Shown here piece after piece: positions 1 through 8,481 of a stretch of 64,000 nt of DNA. Positions within the stretch are counted from its first letter, which is position 1, and each line of letters begins with the position of its first letter. The translations under genes were made by a program, and so were the position numbers. The notes under the pieces were generated by a model. That model was not told the origin of the DNA and did not search any database. It saw only the letters and a program-made list of their open reading frames with translations. The stretch is from Rhizobium sp. CIAT894 (GTDB lineage Bacteria > Pseudomonadota > Alphaproteobacteria > Rhizobiales > Rhizobiaceae), in contig NZ_CP020947.1 in assembly GCF_000172795.2 (NCBI RefSeq), positions 933,001 to 997,000 of the forward strand, read 5' to 3'.

Positions 1-1
1 T

Positions 2-1099
2 TGCGAACTGCCGAAGGCCGGCGCCTATTTCACCGTCCAGATCGGCAGCTATCCCGTCGTCATCGTCCGCGGCAAAGACAATGTCATCCGCGCCTTCCAC
101 AATAGCTGTCGTCATCGCGGCTCGCGCGTCTGCACCAAGGAGCACGGCTCCTCCGTGCGCCTCGTCTGCCCCTATCACCAGTGGACCTACGATCTTGAAG
201 GCAAGCTCGCCTTCGCCCGCCATATGGGCGATGATTTCGACAAGACGGGCTTCAACCTGAAACCCGTCCATTGCGAAGTCGTCGCAGGCTATGTGTTCAT
301 CTGCCTTGCCAATACCGCTCCGGACTTCCAGCCGGTGCGCGACAAGATCGAGCCCTATGTCGCGCCGCACCGGATCAGCGAGAGCAAGGTCGCCTTCCAG
401 AGCACGATCATCGAGAAGGGCAACTGGAAGCTCGTCTGGGAAAATAACCGCGAGTGTTATCACTGCGCCGCCAACCACCCCGAGCTCTGCCGCACCTATC
501 CCGAAGCCCCGAGCGTCACCGGCACGGATGGCGGCGCCGACGATCCGGAGATCGCCGGCCATTGGGCGCGCTGCGAGGCTGCCGGCCTGCCGAGCAAGTT
601 CCAGATTTCGCCGGACGGTCAGTTCCGCACCGCCCGCATGCCGCTGATCGAAGATGCCGAAAGCTACACCATGTCGGGCAAGCGCGCCGTCAAGCGCCCG
701 CTCGCCGACGATATCTCGATCAGCCATATCGGCACCATGCTGCTCTTCCACTATCCGACGACGTGGAACCACCTGCTGGGCGACCACGCCATCTCCTTCC
801 GGGTGTTGCCGCTCAGCGCCAACGAGACGGCGGTGACCACCAAGTGGCTCGTCCACAAGGACGCCGTCGAAGGCGTGGATTACAATCTCGAGGAACTGAC
901 CCACGTCTGGACCGAGACCAACGACCAGGATCGCCGCATCGTCGAGGAAAATGCTTTCGGCATTCACTCGCCGGCCTATGAGCCCGGCCCTTATTCCTCG
1001 CTGCATGAGGGCGGCGTCATGCAGTTCCTCGAATGGTATTCGAACTTCATGGTGAACCGCCTGCAGGGCGACCAGGCGAAAATCTCCGCCGTCGCCTGA
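2..1099 (+). CDS. gbcA: Rieske-type oxygenase alpha subunit, GbcA-like (5' end outside the window)
   Basis: The open frame enters from the window edge, so the N-terminus is missing. A Rieske [2Fe-2S] site is visible as CRHRG followed about 20 residues later by CPYHQW. The mononuclear iron site follows as ENNRECYHCAANHPE, with the H-x4-H spacing of ring-hydroxylating oxygenase alpha subunits. The C-terminal part (WLVHKDAVEGVDY, TNDQDRRIVEEN) resembles glycine betaine monooxygenase GbcA, which with reductase GbcB N-demethylates glycine betaine to dimethylglycine. The family is sure. The substrate is inferred from overall resemblance, and stachydrine or another quaternary amine is possible. The partner reductase is not in view. 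Confidence 0.82.
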   Translation, partial: CELPKAGAYFTVQIGSYPVVIVRGKDNVIRAFHNSCRHRGSRVCTKEHGSSVRLVCPYHQWTYDLEGKLAFARHMGDDFDKTGFNLKPVHCEVVAGYVFICLANTAPDFQPVRDKIEPYVAPHRISESKVAFQSTIIEKGNWKLVWENNRECYHCAANHPELCRTYPEAPSVTGTDGGADDPEIAGHWARCEAAGLPSKFQISPDGQFRTARMPLIEDAESYTMSGKRAVKRPLADDISISHIGTMLLFHYPTTWNHLLGDHAISFRVLPLSANETAVTTKWLVHKDAVEGVDYNLEELTHVWTETNDQDRRIVEENAFGIHSPAYEPGPYSSLHEGGVMQFLEWYSNFMVNRLQGDQAKISAVA

Positions 1100-1102
1100 T
1101 TG

Positions 1103-1333
1103 ATGCATGTCGCCTGGAAGTGTTCAGCGGTTCCAGGATAACGACATGCATGTAAGAAAGAATCTATGTCGCCTGGAAGTGTGCAGCGGTTCCGGGATAA
1201 CGACATGCATCGAAGAAAGAATCCATGTCGCCTGGAAGTGTGCAGCGGTTCCAGGATAACGACATGCATCGAAGAAAGAATCCATGTCGCCCGGAACTGT
1301 GCAGCGGTTCCGGGATGACGCCCTCCATGAAAC
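1103..1333. repeat. Four tandem 59-bp hairpin units
   Basis: Units begin at 1107, 1166, 1225 and 1284, an exact 59-bp period. Each of the first three carries an outer inverted repeat (ATGTCG / CGACAT, extended to ATGCATGTCG / CGACATGCAT in the first) and an inner stem (CCTGGAA / TTCCAGG) around the loop GTGTKCAGCGG. Unit 4 has lost the outer right arm. The array lies just after the gbcA-like stop codon and fills the space before the BA14K gene. The design resembles palindromic intergenic elements known from rhizobia; the role is unknown. Confidence 0.9.
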
Positions 1334-1480
1334 AAATTGCTTGAGGCGTTTCCGGTTAATCTCCGGTTCAGTTCGATTTCTCTAAAAGGGAAAGCAGCCG
1401 GGGCCGGCCTCTTTCGGAACCATTCGGGCGCGAAAGCGTTGCTGGGCAGGCGGTGCTCGCTGTTTGAATGGGAGAGAGAA

Positions 1481-1966
1481 ATGATCGGGCTGAGAAATAA
1501 GATCGCGACAGCAATTCTCGCTGCCGCAGTCCTTCTGACAGGTTTCGTGCCGTCGCAGGCAATCCAGATACCCACCGCCCCGCAGGTGGAAAAATCCTCC
1601 GCCGTCGAGAACGTTCAGTACCGCCGCTACTATCGCGGCGATTATTACCGGCCCGGCTATCGCCCCGGCGCCTACTATCGCCCTGGCGCCTACTACCGGC
1701 CCGGCTATTACGGCGGCTATCGCGGATATTCTTATTATCGCCCGGGCTACCGTCATTATAACGGCTACTGGTATCCGCTCGCCGCCTTCGGCGCCGGCGC
1801 AGTCATCGGCGGCGCCATCGCCGCTCCGCGTTACGTCGAGCCCGCGCCCAGCATGGGTTCGGCTCACGTCGCCTGGTGCGCCAATCGCTACCGGTCCTAT
1901 CGGGCTTACGACAACACCTTCCAGCCCTATAACGGCCCGCGCCAGCAATGCTATTCGCCTTATTAA
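1481..1966 (+). CDS. BA14K family secreted protein
   Basis: 161 aa. The chosen ATG follows a purine-rich ribosome site (GGAGAGAGAA); a longer reading from 1337 would run through unlikely sequence. Residues 1-27 form a signal peptide ([15 protein letters not shown]). A Tyr/Gly/Pro/Arg-rich stretch with YRPG repeats follows at about residues 48-90, then a short hydrophobic Gly/Ala segment. The C-terminus [16 protein letters not shown]...GPRQQC is the BA14K signature, named after the Brucella immunoreactive 14-kDa protein, with its two cysteines. It is probably an envelope protein; a lectin-like role is suggested for the family but not shown here. Confidence 0.85.
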   Translation: MIGLRNKIATAILAAAVLLTGFVPSQAIQIPTAPQVEKSSAVENVQYRRYYRGDYYRPGYRPGAYYRPGAYYRPGYYGGYRGYSYYRPGYRHYNGYWYPLAAFGAGAVIGGAIAAPRYVEPAPSMGSAHVAWCANRYRSYRAYDNTFQPYNGPRQQCYSPY

Positions 1967-1977
1967 GGCGACGCATT

Positions 1978-2075
1978 TGTCCCTCACCCTCTCCCCCGTA
2001 AAACGGGGCGAGGCGACGTGCCCTGCGAAACGCCAGCAAGGGACGGAGACGGTGCCGGCAGGCGGATAAGGGGCA
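1978..2075. repeat. REP-like element, CCCTCACC/CTCTCCCC family
   Basis: It contains CCCTCACCCTCTCCCCCG, then ACGTGCCCTGCGAAACGC, then GGCAGGCGGATAAGGGGC. This is the same block order as copies near 14.4, 26.0, 43.5, 56.3 and 62.1 kb. It lies between the BA14K gene and the converging DUF982 gene and may serve as a shared 3' structure. Confidence 0.7.
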
Positions 2076-2139
2076 ACGCCACTCTCAGAACCCCAAATCT
2101 TTACCCTCAGAGAATATTCACCCGCCGCAGCCGCGAAAC

Positions 2140-2403
2140 TCAGTGAACGACGGTGATCACCGAAATCCCAGCTTCGTCGGCGGCGCGGATAAGCGCTGCT
2201 CGCGCGTCCTGAGCCGGAATTTCTCCATGAATTGCCTCCCGGCACGCCCTGATCGCAATAAGATATTCATCTCCATCGTCGATCGGCCAGCAGACCGTCA
2301 GCATCTCGGCGGCCTGCCCGAGAGTTGCAACAAGCTTGTATTTTTCCGGCCCACTCACAACGAGCATCAGAGGGGCAAACTCTCCGGATGTGCACCATTT
2401 CAT
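2140..2403 (-). CDS. DUF982 domain protein
   Basis: 87 aa. The frame is open further upstream to 2619, but that part crosses a palindromic repeat. The ATG at 2403 has a good ribosome site (GGGGAGAC) and starts a protein of normal DUF982 length. The visible pattern AAEMLTVCWP...YLIAIRACREAIHG...ARAALIRAADEAGI is typical of this small, mostly rhizobial family of unknown function. It converges with the BA14K gene. Confidence 0.8.
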   Translation of the reverse strand: MKWCTSGEFAPLMLVVSGPEKYKLVATLGQAAEMLTVCWPIDDGDEYLIAIRACREAIHGEIPAQDARAALIRAADEAGISVITVVH

Positions 2404-2497
2404 GACATTAGGTCTCCCCACGGTGAATACATTAGTAACCGTGCAAGAACCGTTCCGGATGAGGTGGGGTACGCGCAGCGCCGCGCAATGGCGTTGT

Positions 2498-2573
2498 GCC
2501 GACGGTGAGTTTGGCCGGGACGTCACCTCATTCTCCATCATCCTCGGCTCAAGGCCGAGGATGATGGAGAATG
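2498..2573. repeat. Palindromic intergenic repeat with 20-bp arms
   Basis: A perfect inverted repeat (arms 2529-2548 and 2554-2573) surrounds a 5-nt loop. It is preceded by GCCGACGGTGAGTTTGG, a leader also found beside the similar repeats at 27.5 and 62.3 kb. It lies upstream of the DUF982 gene and downstream of the CorA-like gene. Confidence 0.85.
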
Positions 2574-2643
2574 GGGGAAGCTCTGCGGCAAGCACCTTGA
2601 GGTTTGCTGGAATAGCCACGGAAAAGCCCCAGCACTCTCACCC

Positions 2644-3639
2644 TCAAAGAATATCCACCCGCCGCAGCAGCCACCAGGCAAAGGCAATCGAGGCGACGAT
2701 GAGGGCGACGGCGTATTCGGTGCCGTAGTCGCCGACGGCGAAGGGCAGGTTGGCGGTGTTCATGCCGAAGAAACCGGTCACCAGCGTCGGCGGCAGCAGG
2801 AAGGCGGTCATGATCGACAGCAGATAGAGGTGGCGGTTGGTCTCGGAGGATTGTTTCGAGTCGATTTCTTCGTGCAGCAGGCGCGCCCTATCCTGCAGCG
2901 CATAGATATCGTGGTCGACCGTTTCCAGCCGGCTCGTCAGCCGCCGCGCCACGTCGTCGAAGCCGAAGGGCATCTCGTCCTCGTCGGCCGCCGCTGCGCG
3001 GCGCATCAGCGCCAGCACCGTGCGCAGATGCCGATGTAATCTCACTACGGTTCGACGCACCGGCGCCAGCCGCCGGCGTTCGTCGCGCGGCGCATTGTCG
3101 TAGACGATATCCTCGATCTGGTTCAGTTCTTCGGTAAGTTCCATGACAATCGCGATCAGCGTGCGCTGAAACTCGATCACCAGCAGTTCGAAGAGATCGA
3201 CCGGCCGTGAGAATTTGCCCGGATTCTTCTCGATCAGCGCCCGTGCCCGCTCGACGCTGCGCAGCGGCTGCAGCCGTGTGGTGATGATGAAGCGGTCGGA
3301 CATGGCGAAATGCAGCCAGCCGAGATTGTTGGTATCCTGAGCGAAATCGCGCTGGCAATCGACGAGCGTGCCGTAGAGCATCTGCTCGTCGACGGTGATG
3401 GTCGCATGCGTGTCACGCGTCGTCAGCGCCGATCTCGCGTCCTCCGTCAGCCCGTCGAGCGTCTCGAGCAAGGCCGGCACGCGAGCGTCGACAAGGTTGA
3501 GGTGCAGCCAGTAGAAACAGTTGTCTGCGGTCAGTTCCGCCACCGTCGCACTGTTGTTCAGCCGCACCGCCGTCTTTTCATCCGGCGAGAAGCGATAGGC
3601 CCAGACGAAGCCGGGTATATTGACGGGCAATGTATCCAT
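2644..3639 (-). CDS. CorA/ZntB-family divalent metal transporter
   Basis: 331 aa, the usual length for ZntB/CorA-like transporters. A large soluble N-terminal domain rich in charged helices is followed by two C-terminal membrane helices (about residues 272-292 and 305-325). The family signature GMN appears at the end of the first helix (TGFFGMNTANLPF). These proteins form pentameric inner-membrane channels or transporters for Mg2+, Co2+, Ni2+ or Zn2+. The loop after GMN is closer to ZntB-type proteins than to classical CorA. The cation cannot be set from sequence alone. Confidence 0.85.
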   Translation of the reverse strand: MDTLPVNIPGFVWAYRFSPDEKTAVRLNNSATVAELTADNCFYWLHLNLVDARVPALLETLDGLTEDARSALTTRDTHATITVDEQMLYGTLVDCQRDFAQDTNNLGWLHFAMSDRFIITTRLQPLRSVERARALIEKNPGKFSRPVDLFELLVIEFQRTLIAIVMELTEELNQIEDIVYDNAPRDERRRLAPVRRTVVRLHRHLRTVLALMRRAAAADEDEMPFGFDDVARRLTSRLETVDHDIYALQDRARLLHEEIDSKQSSETNRHLYLLSIMTAFLLPPTLVTGFFGMNTANLPFAVGDYGTEYAVALIVASIAFAWWLLRRVDIL

Positions 3640-3891
3640 TGGTCGCCGGTCCTTTGCGAAGGCGATGTCATTCCTTTAAAGCGCGCCGCATCCTGCACAC
3701 TTCCGGGCGTCATGCATTAGAGATTCTCCATGACGTTCATTTGTGCAAGGTTGCAAGAGCCAAGCGTCACGCAGGGTAAACTATCACATGGCAGACCGGG
3801 AAATCGAAATTGACGTTTACGTAAAAATCAATTAGCCCTTGCCTTGGAGGGGCTTTGCCAAGGTGTGGGCCGGTCCCACGGAGGAAAAAGC

Positions 3892-5670
3892 ATGTACAAG
3901 GCGCCCGTCGAAGAAATCGCGTTCACGTTGAAGCATGTAGCCGGCATGGGCGAGGCGATTTCAGAAGGGTTTTTCGGCGATCTCGGCGACGATCTGGTCG
4001 ACGCCATCCTCTCTGAGGCGGGACGTTTTGCCACAGAGGAAGTGGCGCCTCTCGCCGATATCGGCGATCGCCAGGGTGCGCGCCTGGAGGGCGGCGAGGT
4101 CAGGCTGCCGGACGGTTGGCGCGATCTCTATCGCAACTGGATATCAGGCGGCTGGAACGGCCTGACGGCGCCCGAAGCTTTCGGCGGCCAGGCTCTGCCG
4201 CATATGCTGAATGTCGCGGCGCTGGAAATGTGGAATTCCGGTTCCATGGCCTTCGCGCTCGCCCCGACGCTGACGATGGGCGCCATCGAGGCCGTCAGCG
4301 CCCATGGCAGCGCTGCGCTGAAGGAGAAATATCTGGCAAGGATGGTCTCCGGCGAATGGACCGGCACCATGAACCTGACGGAACCGCATGCCGGCTCCGA
4401 TCTCGGCGTCCTCAAGGCGCGCGCCGAGCGCCGCGCCGACGGCAGCTACCGCCTCTTCGGCCAGAAGATCTTCATCACCTGGGGCGAGCATGACGCGGCC
4501 GACAATATCATTCATCTGGTGCTGGCCCGCCTGCCGGATGCGCCGGCCGGCACCCGCGGCATTTCGCTCTTTCTGGTGCCGAAATTCCTGGTGAACGACG
4601 ACGGCTCGCTTGGCCCCCGCAACGATCTGTTCTGCCACTCGCTCGAGCACAAGCTCGGCATCCACGGCTCGCCGACCTGCACGATGATCTATGGCGACGG
4701 CCGGTTCGGCGACGAAAAAGGTGCTGTCGGATGGCTGGTCGGCGAGGAGAACAAGGGGCTCGCCTGCATGTTCACGATGATGAACAATGCCCGTCTCGCC
4801 GTCGGCATGCAGGGCGTGGCGATCGCCGAGGCCGCCACCCAGAAGGCGCTCGCCTATGCCAGGGAGCGTACCCAGGGCAAGGCGCCCGGCTGGAGCGGGC
4901 CCGGTATGAGCCCGATCGTCGAACATCCCGATGTCATCAGCATGCTGCTGACGATGAAAGCGCTGACCCAAGGGTCGCGCGCCATTTCCTATGCCTGCGC
5001 CCATGCGATCGACATGTCCCACCGGGCAGGCGATGCCAGCCGCCACTGGCAGGAACGCGCCGCGCTGCTGACGCCGATCGCCAAGTCCTTTTCCACCGAT
5101 GCCGGCGTCGACGTCGCCTCGCTCGGCATTCAGGTGCATGGCGGCATGGGCTTCATCGAGGAGACCGGTGCGGCGCGGTATCTCCGCGACGCCCGGATCG
5201 CGCCGATCTACGAGGGCACCAACGGCATCCAGGCGATCGACCTCGTCACCCGCAAGCTGCCGCTCTCGGGCGGCGATCAGGTGACGGGCTTCATCGCTGA
5301 ATTGAAGGAGATTGCCGATAGCGTCCGCCGCTCCAATCTCGATGGTTTCGGCGAGACCGCCGTCAGGCTCGACGCAGCGATTTCAGATCTCGACGCGGCG
5401 ACCGCCTGGCTGACGAAGATGCTGGCCGATGGCAAGGCGGCCGAGGCGCTCTCGGGTGCGACACCCTATCAGCGCCTGTTCGGCCTCGTGCTCACCGGCT
5501 GCTATCTCGCCAAGGGCGCTCTTGCCGAAAGCGGCGACGGCAGGGGCGAGGGCCGCGTCGCGCTCTGCCGCTTCGCCGCCGAAAACCTGCTGGCCGAGAC
5601 CGCAGCCCTTGGCGACCGCGTGGTCAATGGCGCGGCAAGCCTGGCCGCAGCCCGCATCCTGCTCGCCTGA
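3892..5670 (+). CDS. Acyl-CoA dehydrogenase (DmdC-like, long form)
   Basis: 592 aa. The ATG at 3892 has a strong ribosome site (GGAGGAAAAAGC). The N-terminus MYKAPVEEIAFTLKHVAG and the extra C-terminal domain place it with long acyl-CoA dehydrogenases often named 3-methylmercaptopropionyl-CoA dehydrogenase (DmdC). The FAD-binding core is seen in MNLTEPHAGSDLG, FITWGEHD, QVHGGMGFIEE and YEGTNGIQAIDL. It introduces a trans double bond into an acyl-CoA and passes electrons to ETF. The next gene, an enoyl-CoA hydratase 29 nt downstream on the same strand, would act on the product. Many rhizobial members act in fatty or branched acid oxidation, so the exact substrate is open. Confidence 0.9.
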   Translation: MYKAPVEEIAFTLKHVAGMGEAISEGFFGDLGDDLVDAILSEAGRFATEEVAPLADIGDRQGARLEGGEVRLPDGWRDLYRNWISGGWNGLTAPEAFGGQALPHMLNVAALEMWNSGSMAFALAPTLTMGAIEAVSAHGSAALKEKYLARMVSGEWTGTMNLTEPHAGSDLGVLKARAERRADGSYRLFGQKIFITWGEHDAADNIIHLVLARLPDAPAGTRGISLFLVPKFLVNDDGSLGPRNDLFCHSLEHKLGIHGSPTCTMIYGDGRFGDEKGAVGWLVGEENKGLACMFTMMNNARLAVGMQGVAIAEAATQKALAYARERTQGKAPGWSGPGMSPIVEHPDVISMLLTMKALTQGSRAISYACAHAIDMSHRAGDASRHWQERAALLTPIAKSFSTDAGVDVASLGIQVHGGMGFIEETGAARYLRDARIAPIYEGTNGIQAIDLVTRKLPLSGGDQVTGFIAELKEIADSVRRSNLDGFGETAVRLDAAISDLDAATAWLTKMLADGKAAEALSGATPYQRLFGLVLTGCYLAKGALAESGDGRGEGRVALCRFAAENLLAETAALGDRVVNGAASLAAARILLA

Positions 5671-5699
5671 GGCGACCCCATGACCTCTGAGGAGATTCC

Positions 5700-6455
5700 A
5701 TGACCGATTACATCATCGTCGAGCAGCCGTCCGCCCATCCCGGCGTCCAGCTCATCCGCTTCAACCGGCCGGAGAAGAAGAACGCCATCACCCGCGCCAT
5801 GTACCGGACAATGGCCGATGCGCTGAAGGCGGCCGATGCCGATCCCGCCATCCGCGCCATAGCCTTTCTCGGCACTGAGGGCTGCTTTTCCTCAGGCAAT
5901 GATCTGAACGACTTCCTGGCCGCCGCGGTCGGCGGCGGCGGCCTGGAGCAGGAAATCCTCGATTTCCTCTATGCGCTGGTCAAGGCCGAAAAACCGGTGG
6001 TCTCCGGCGTCGACGGTCTGGCGATCGGCATCGGCACGACGATCCACTTCCATTGCGATCTGACGATCGCCTCGAGCCGCAGCCAGTTCCGCACCCCCTT
6101 CGTCGATTTGGCGCTTGTGCCGGAGGCGGGCTCCAGCCTGGTTGCGCCGCGCCTGATGGGCCATCAGCGCGCCTTCGCCATGCTCGCGGCCGGAGAGGCC
6201 TTTTCCGCAGCGGAGGCAAAGGAGGCCGGTCTCATCTGGAAGGTGGTCGAACCCGGTGAAGTCGATGCCATGACGCTGACGACCGCCGCCCGCCTTGCCG
6301 CCAAGCCGCCGCAGGCGCTGCGCATCGCCCGCGATCTCGTCCGCGGCGACAGGGACGAAATCATCGCCCGCATCGACGAAGAGGCTCGCCATTTCTCCGC
6401 CCGTCTGAAAAGCGCCGAGGCCCGGGCCGCCTTCGAGGCCTTCATGCGCCGCTAA
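5700..6455 (+). CDS. Enoyl-CoA hydratase/isomerase family protein
   Basis: 251 aa crotonase-fold enzyme. RFNRPEKKNAITRAMY near the N-terminus and CFSSGNDLNDF form the CoA-binding and oxyanion-hole region. GLAIGIGTTIHFHCDL and FVDLALVPEAGSS follow as expected. It hydrates or isomerises enoyl-CoA. The gene lies 29 nt after the acyl-CoA dehydrogenase with its own GGAG ribosome site, so the two are likely co-transcribed as a beta-oxidation pair. Glu positions in the second half should decide hydratase versus isomerase; I did not assign them. Confidence 0.88.
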   Translation: MTDYIIVEQPSAHPGVQLIRFNRPEKKNAITRAMYRTMADALKAADADPAIRAIAFLGTEGCFSSGNDLNDFLAAAVGGGGLEQEILDFLYALVKAEKPVVSGVDGLAIGIGTTIHFHCDLTIASSRSQFRTPFVDLALVPEAGSSLVAPRLMGHQRAFAMLAAGEAFSAAEAKEAGLIWKVVEPGEVDAMTLTTAARLAAKPPQALRIARDLVRGDRDEIIARIDEEARHFSARLKSAEARAAFEAFMRR

Positions 6456-6491
6456 AACGCGTCAGATGAATCAGGCTTGATGCGACGGGCT

Positions 6492-7496
6492 TCAGGCCGC
6501 CGGCACATCGAAGACCTCGCCGGCCCTGAGCGGCCGAAACCGTTCCGGGGGAATATCGTGCGCGCGCATTGCATCTTGCAATGCCCTCGTCGGCGCATCG
6601 ACCGCTTCGTTCGTCAGTTGGAACGTCGCGAAGTGATGCCCCGCCACATAGGCGGCGTTTGCCAGCGTCATCCCGATCACCGCCTCCTGCGGATTCTGGT
6701 GCTGGCCTTGCATGAACCATCGCGGCTCATAGGCGCCGAAGGGTAGAATGGCCAGCCGAAAGTCGCCATGCTTCTGCTGTGCGGCTTTATAATTGATGCC
6801 GTGGTGAAAGCCCGTATCGCCGACGTGATAGATCTTTCCGGCCGGAGTCGACAGAACGAACGAGGCCCAGAGCGCCATGCGGCGATCGGTGCCGCCGCGG
6901 GCGGACCAATGATGCGCAGGCTCCGCATCGATGCTGATTCCGGCGTGCGCAATGCGCTCGCCCCAGTCCATCACTGTTGTCTGTAGAGCGGGCACGGCGC
7001 GGCGGATGATCGTGTCGTTGCCGAGTGGCGTCACCACACGCGGCCGATGCTTCGCATGCAGCCGCTTGAGCGTTGCGAGATCGAGATGATCATAATGATT
7101 GTGCGTTACCAGCACGAGATCGATCGGCGGCAGATCATCGAATACGATGCCCGGTTGGACGACGCGTTTTGGCCCGGCAAAAGTGAAGGGGCTGACGCGC
7201 TCCGACCACACCGGGTCGGTGAGGATGTTGAGCCCGGCGACCTGCACCAGCATGGTCGCATGCCCAACCATCGTCACCCGCAGATCGCCACCGTCGACGC
7301 GTGGATCGGGCTTGGCCGCCGCATATGGGCTTGGGACCGAGTTCGGCCAACGCTCACGGCCACCACCGAATTGCCACCGCAGCAAATCGCGGAAACCAAG
7401 GGGCTCAATACCGTCGGGATTGAAGAAGTATGTGCCGTCGAAGTGATCGGACACCGGGCCGGTATAGTAGGGATTGCGTCTTTTGGTCTTGCGCAT
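6492..7496 (-). CDS. MBL-fold metallo-hydrolase (NAPE-PLD/UlaG-like)
   Basis: 334 aa. The metallo-beta-lactamase motif THNHYDHLDL (HxHxDH) is intact. It is preceded by VTMVGHATMLVQVAGLNILTDPVW, typical of the subgroup containing human NAPE-PLD and bacterial UlaG-like proteins. Further metal ligands occur in EPAHHWSARG and YHVGDTGFH. The N-terminus KTKRRNPYYTGPVSDHFDGTYFFNP is also characteristic of NAPE-PLD-like bacterial proteins. There is no signal peptide. The substrate is unknown and could be a phosphodiester or a lactone. Confidence 0.85.
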   Translation of the reverse strand: MRKTKRRNPYYTGPVSDHFDGTYFFNPDGIEPLGFRDLLRWQFGGGRERWPNSVPSPYAAAKPDPRVDGGDLRVTMVGHATMLVQVAGLNILTDPVWSERVSPFTFAGPKRVVQPGIVFDDLPPIDLVLVTHNHYDHLDLATLKRLHAKHRPRVVTPLGNDTIIRRAVPALQTTVMDWGERIAHAGISIDAEPAHHWSARGGTDRRMALWASFVLSTPAGKIYHVGDTGFHHGINYKAAQQKHGDFRLAILPFGAYEPRWFMQGQHQNPQEAVIGMTLANAAYVAGHHFATFQLTNEAVDAPTRALQDAMRAHDIPPERFRPLRAGEVFDVPAA

Positions 7497-7515
7497 TCAG
7501 AATCGGTTTCCTTGG

Positions 7516-7570
7516 CCGAGAACAGGGTGACCTTAAGCGTCTCGGCTCGAAATCTGAATCCTGTTCTCGG
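7516..7570. repeat. Inverted repeat between the MBL and SDR genes
   Basis: Arms CCGAGAACAGG (7516-7526) and CCTGTTCTCGG (7560-7570) are perfect complements separated by 33 nt. They lie between the SDR stop and the MBL start, on the strand carrying both genes. There is no T-run, so it is not a standard terminator. It could be an operator or an RNA processing structure. Confidence 0.55.
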
Positions 7571-7584
7571 TTAAAGACTCAGGC

Positions 7585-8397
7585 TCAGGCCGGAAACTCG
7601 TTGACCTTGCGCAGCAGGCCGTCGACCAGCCGTTCCGGGAGGTAGCGACGAAGCGAGCGAACCTGGCGCGACTGCTTGCCGGCGGAATAACGCAGCTTCG
7701 GCTTCTTGGCCGTTGCGGCTTTCACGACCATGTCGGCGACAACCTGCGGCGCGTCGCCCATTTCCACCCATTTGCGCATCAGCGCTTCGCTGCGGGCGCG
7801 CTCCGATGCATAGACCGGAAGAGGTTGGTCTGCTCGTGTCAGGTTTTCCTCAAAGGATGTTCTGGTGACGCCGGGTTGGACGAGAACGACACGAATGCCG
7901 AAGTTGCGCACTTCATGATCGAGCGACTCGGAATACCCCTCGAGCGCATGTTTGGTCGAGGCGTAGAAGGCGTTGTAGGGAGACGGAATGAGGCCGAGGA
8001 TCGAACTCATGTTGACGATCCGCCCGCTCTTCTGCTTGCGCATGACCGGCAGCACGGCATTGACGACGCGCGCCACGCCGAAAAGGTTGACGTCGAAAAG
8101 CCGCTGGGCCTGGATGATCGAGGATTCTTCGGCGCCGCCGATAAGGCCGATGCCGGCATTATTGACGACGAGGTCGAGGCGGCCGGTTTGCCGGACGATC
8201 TCTGCAACAGCTGCCTGCACCGAGGCTTCATCGGCCACATCGCAGATCAGCATCGTTATCCCAGGCCTGTTGGCGGCTGATTTGCGGCTGGTCCCGAACA
8301 CGCGGTAGCCGGCCTTTACCAGAGATTCAGCCGTCGCAAGGCCAATGCCGGAGGACGCACCGGTGACCAGTGCAACGTTTCTGCTTTTGTCGATCAT
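7585..8397 (-). CDS. SDR family oxidoreductase
   Basis: 270 aa from the ATG at 8397 (an upstream ATG at 8424 is possible). The NAD(P)-binding motif TGASSGIG is near the N-terminus, with NNAGIG in the middle and the catalytic YASTKHALEG (Y-x3-K) with upstream Ser in SSILG. This is a classical short-chain dehydrogenase/reductase; SDRs of this class act on varied carbonyl or alcohol substrates. It is transcribed divergently from the HxlR regulator at 8482, with a palindromic operator between them, so it is probably the regulator's target. Confidence 0.9.
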   Translation of the reverse strand: MIDKSRNVALVTGASSGIGLATAESLVKAGYRVFGTSRKSAANRPGITMLICDVADEASVQAAVAEIVRQTGRLDLVVNNAGIGLIGGAEESSIIQAQRLFDVNLFGVARVVNAVLPVMRKQKSGRIVNMSSILGLIPSPYNAFYASTKHALEGYSESLDHEVRNFGIRVVLVQPGVTRTSFEENLTRADQPLPVYASERARSEALMRKWVEMGDAPQVVADMVVKAATAKKPKLRYSAGKQSRQVRSLRRYLPERLVDGLLRKVNEFPA

Positions 8398-8442
8398 ACT
8401 GTCCGCTTTCAAAGGGTGGATCATTGTTGGCCGATCTGTTAC

Positions 8443-8477
8443 TATCTTTTCGATATCATGTCACTATCGAAAAGATA
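8443..8477. promoter_or_regulatory. Palindromic operator between SDR and HxlR genes
   Basis: TATCTTTTCGATA (8443-8455) and TATCGAAAAGATA (8465-8477) are perfect 13-bp inverted arms with a 9-nt spacer. The right arm ends 4 nt before the regulator's ATG at 8482 and covers its ribosome site region. A dimeric winged-helix repressor such as HxlR could bind here, repress itself and control the divergent SDR gene. Confidence 0.75.
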
Positions 8478-8481
8478 CCTA

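Noticed and set aside
1103..1333. CRISPR array
   Set aside because: The 59-bp units are nearly identical over their full length, with no variable spacers and no cas genes nearby.
2404..2619. N-terminal extension of the DUF982 protein
   Set aside because: It would translate through a perfect palindromic repeat, while the ATG at 2403 has the ribosome site and gives normal family length.
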